Source: Clostridia bacterium
GTDB taxonomy: Bacteria; Bacillota_A; Clostridia; UMGS1810
Direction: 5' to 3'
DNA length: 15,018 nucleotides
Assembly (NCBI GenBank): GCA_017437345.1
Contig: JAFSBJ010000258.1
Location: forward strand, 1 to 15,018
Both the position numbers and the translations under genes were made by a program. The notes beneath the pieces were generated by a model that was not told where the DNA came from, ran no database searches, and was given only the letters and a program-made list of their open reading frames with translations. Each line of letters starts with the position of its first letter. Within the stretch, counting starts at the first letter, position 1. This document shows, one piece after another, positions 13,101 to 15,018 of the stretch.

Positions 13101-14561
13101 TTAACTGTTAGCCGCAAACTTTTCCATTGTCATATTAGAAATATGTCTGCTTACATCTTCACCTAAATGGTTCACAATAATATTGTCAAAGTCCGCATAG
13201 TCGATTTCTCTGATTTCATTGAAAATATTATTATACAAGTATTCCGCAAATGTTGTTGCTAAAACAATTACAATAGGAGTTCCTTTAATATCTCTTTTGG
13301 CAGCAGGTACATATCTTGGAGTTATTACTATCGTATATTCTCCTCCTATTTCTTCCCTATGTTCTCTTAATCTTCCAACATTGATGCCGCTTAATTTATT
13401 TGCGGTAGATTTTGATTCAACTGCAAATTTCTTTTTCTTTGTCAAATACAAACATTCTATATCCGTATGACCTGCGCCTCCAATACGTTTTGCCTCAACA
13501 TTATAAAACATACTAAAGCCTTCTTCAAGAACTTCCTCAAACAAATAAGCGGTATCGTTATCAGGATTGTTTGAATATTCCTCTATCAATTTTGGCAATT
13601 CCAAAAGCGAAGACAGTTCGTTGCTTTCTCCAATTTCGTCCATTAAGATTTGAGGATAGAAACTATAAATTTCCTTGACTACATCCAAAGTCATTCTCTC
13701 GCTATCGTCAAGTTTTAACGGTTGTTGAGCGAACGAATAAACATCCAACATTTTATGTACGAATGCAGAAACAGAATTTTTAATTTTTACATAACCGTCT
13801 CTTGCGCTTCTTCCTGTTGGATTGCTACTGCTACCTGTCTTTGACGGATGATATAACTTGCATATCAAATCACCTTTTACTACATCAAGAATGCCTATTG
13901 AAGATAATAATTTGCAAGTATAATATTCCCATTCATAAACCGCGTTAACATAGGTGTGCTCGTCGGATTTATATATTTTTTCTATCTCCGTATTATCCTT
14001 TGAACGCAATTCAAGTATATCTTTCACAAGCTGCTCATATTTATCATTGCTCATAGAATTAACAAAAGCTATTATTTGAGCATACTCGTAGTTATACAGT
14101 TTTCCGTCTAATCTTTCGTCTAAAAGCAATTTGAATATTAACCTAAACGGATATAACTGAAATTCTTTATCCGTTCCGCTTGCAGGATGTTGAAACTGTA
14201 TAGCAAAAAGCATTGCAATAAATATTTTTGTCAGTTTTTCCTCATCGTTAATATGCTTTAAGAAAAGATTTCCTAACGGGCTAAACATAAATTTTTTACC
14301 GTCGTTATCATCCTCATATCCAAACATAAAGTATTTTAATGTATTTATTCTATGATTTATTGAATCCAATGGCTTTGATTTTGGGTTTCTTGTTTTGTAA
14401 AGATTCAAAGCCGCTAATCTGTCCTGCATTCTTTGTCTTTCAATTTCTGAAATATCTGTTTTACAGCTGTTTTTAACATCTAACGCAACAGCCTTTATCA
14501 GTTCATAGTTTGATGTGTGTTTGTATAAAATCCACTTATTTCTTTCTACCATTATTGGCAT
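13101..14561 (-). CDS. AlwI-like type II restriction endonuclease
   Basis: A 486-residue protein resembling the AlwI/BstNBI family of type IIS enzymes, which bind an asymmetric site with the N-terminal half and cut outside it with a C-terminal nuclease. Seen: IERQRMQDRLAALN and FMFSPLGNLFLKH in the N-terminal third, YPFRLIFKLLLDE near residue 150, and a C-terminal PD-(D/E)xK site GHTDIE (364-369) with Asp367, then VESKS with Glu382 and Lys384. The tail (GRLREHREE, then YTIVITPRYVP) is arranged like the FokI cleavage domain. The length is somewhat below that of classic family members. AGGTGA, 7 nt before the ATG, overlaps the methyltransferase stop, so expression follows methylation. The recognition site cannot be predicted from sequence. 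The catalytic residues look intact, so it is probably active. Confidence 0.82.
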   Translation of the reverse strand: MPIMVERNKWILYKHTSNYELIKAVALDVKNSCKTDISEIERQRMQDRLAALNLYKTRNPKSKPLDSINHRINTLKYFMFGYEDDNDGKKFMFSPLGNLFLKHINDEEKLTKIFIAMLFAIQFQHPASGTDKEFQLYPFRLIFKLLLDERLDGKLYNYEYAQIIAFVNSMSNDKYEQLVKDILELRSKDNTEIEKIYKSDEHTYVNAVYEWEYYTCKLLSSIGILDVVKGDLICKLYHPSKTGSSSNPTGRSARDGYVKIKNSVSAFVHKMLDVYSFAQQPLKLDDSERMTLDVVKEIYSFYPQILMDEIGESNELSSLLELPKLIEEYSNNPDNDTAYLFEEVLEEGFSMFYNVEAKRIGGAGHTDIECLYLTKKKKFAVESKSTANKLSGINVGRLREHREEIGGEYTIVITPRYVPAAKRDIKGTPIVIVLATTFAEYLYNNIFNEIREIDYADFDNIIVNHLGEDVSRHISNMTMEKFAANS

Positions 14562-14571
14562 AATAATTCAC

Positions 14572-15018
14572 CTACTTTCCAATTTGCTCAATTACTTTCA
14601 TCATCAGTTTTGGTGGGATAGATTCTCCTATAACCGTTCTTATAAATGTATCTGTTGAATCTTTTGGGAAATCTATATCGTTTGGTATTGATGAAACAAT
14701 AAACGTTTCTAACAAGGTCAAAACTCTTGCATCCGAATATGTGCCATCCTCTTTTAATCTACCCGGATGTACGTTGTTATGGGAGCTCATACTGCCGCTA
14801 AATGTTGTTCTTGTCGGACAGGGCTGATCCCATACCATTCGTTTGAATGTATTATGAAACCCTTTTATACGAGTTCCGTCCTCTTTTTTAGGATAATATT
14901 CTTCATTGGTAAGGGCGCTTTTTCCTGTGGGAGTATGTTTTAAGGCTAATACTGCTCTATCATTGTGAGCCTTTGCAAAATGCCAAGGTATGTCGGAACT
15001 CTCGCCCGATTCAAGAGA
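14572..15018 (-). CDS. C5-cytosine DNA methyltransferase, C-terminal part
   Basis: The frame is open to the window edge, so only the last 148 codons are present. It belongs to the DNA (cytosine-5) methyltransferase family, which protects the host site from the endonuclease. Seen: [20 protein letters not shown] and [21 protein letters not shown], a motif IX-like region at the end of the target recognition domain, then [12 protein letters not shown], and motif X as [19 protein letters not shown]. The usual QIGNAVPP is thus changed to VIGESIPP, retaining Gly and Pro-Pro. The catalytic PCQ and ENV motifs lie outside, so activity cannot be judged. The stop TAG sits within the endonuclease ribosome-binding region, 10 nt before its start. 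It is the first visible gene of the operon. Confidence 0.88.
   Translation of the reverse strand, partial: SLESGESSDIPWHFAKAHNDRAVLALKHTPTGKSALTNEEYYPKKEDGTRIKGFHNTFKRMVWDQPCPTRTTFSGSMSSHNNVHPGRLKEDGTYSDARVLTLLETFIVSSIPNDIDFPKDSTDTFIRTVIGESIPPKLMMKVIEQIGK

Noticed and set aside
13097..13117. TTG start extending vsr by seven codons into the endonuclease gene
   Set aside because: ATG 13096 follows the upstream stop by 4 nt and gives the usual Vsr N-terminus.

Overview
The window looks like a low-GC member of the Clostridia (Bacillota), probably a gut-type lineage. The evidence is the clostridial order prs-pth-mfd-PrsA-like lipoprotein, strong purine-rich ribosome binding sites (AAGGGG, GGAGG), sigma-A promoters with 17-bp spacers, and tRNA genes without an encoded CCA. 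Lineage is inferred from gene content and order; no database was searched.

Layout. Positions 1-42 hold a GC-rich double hairpin with a T-tract. An AGE-family sugar epimerase (62-1183, minus) diverges from a plus-strand housekeeping operon: prs, pth, mfd and a short PrsA/SurA-like lipoprotein (1460-7293). This operon meets tadA-ttcA (7416-8604, minus, overlapping), two enzymes that modify the tRNA anticodon loop. The gap between the convergent groups is filled by a ~157-bp palindromic, MITE-like element whose right arm encodes the last residues of TadA. Next come tRNA-Gly(GCC) and an AGCS amino-acid:cation symporter (both minus). The symporter leader carries a glycine riboswitch followed by an intrinsic terminator. 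A neurotransmitter:sodium symporter (NSS) gene diverges from it, then comes tRNA-Ser(GGA).

From the 3' end of tRNA-Ser onward the character changes. About 400 bp without a convincing gene are packed with hairpins and terminators (12278-12685). Then comes a minus-strand restriction-modification operon, transcribed from the right edge inward: a C5-cytosine methyltransferase cut by the window end, an AlwI-like PD-(D/E)xK endonuclease, and a Vsr mismatch endonuclease. The genes are 10 and 4 nt apart. The position after a tRNA gene suggests an acquired defence island, but neither an integrase nor a second att copy lies in the window.

How the genes work together. The plus operon joins PRPP supply, peptidyl-tRNA rescue, transcription-coupled repair and a surface chaperone. 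The amino-acid block is probably tuned by glycine through the riboswitch. In the defence block the methyltransferase marks self DNA, the endonuclease cuts unmarked DNA, and Vsr repairs the T:G mismatches that arise when 5-methylcytosine deaminates.

The most useful points for follow-up are the palindromic element that supplies the tadA 3' end, the compact riboswitch with a small 5' hairpin in place of a second aptamer, the lipoprotein lacking the parvulin domain, and the tRNA-Ser junction with the MTase-AlwI-Vsr cassette. I see no clearly new system here.
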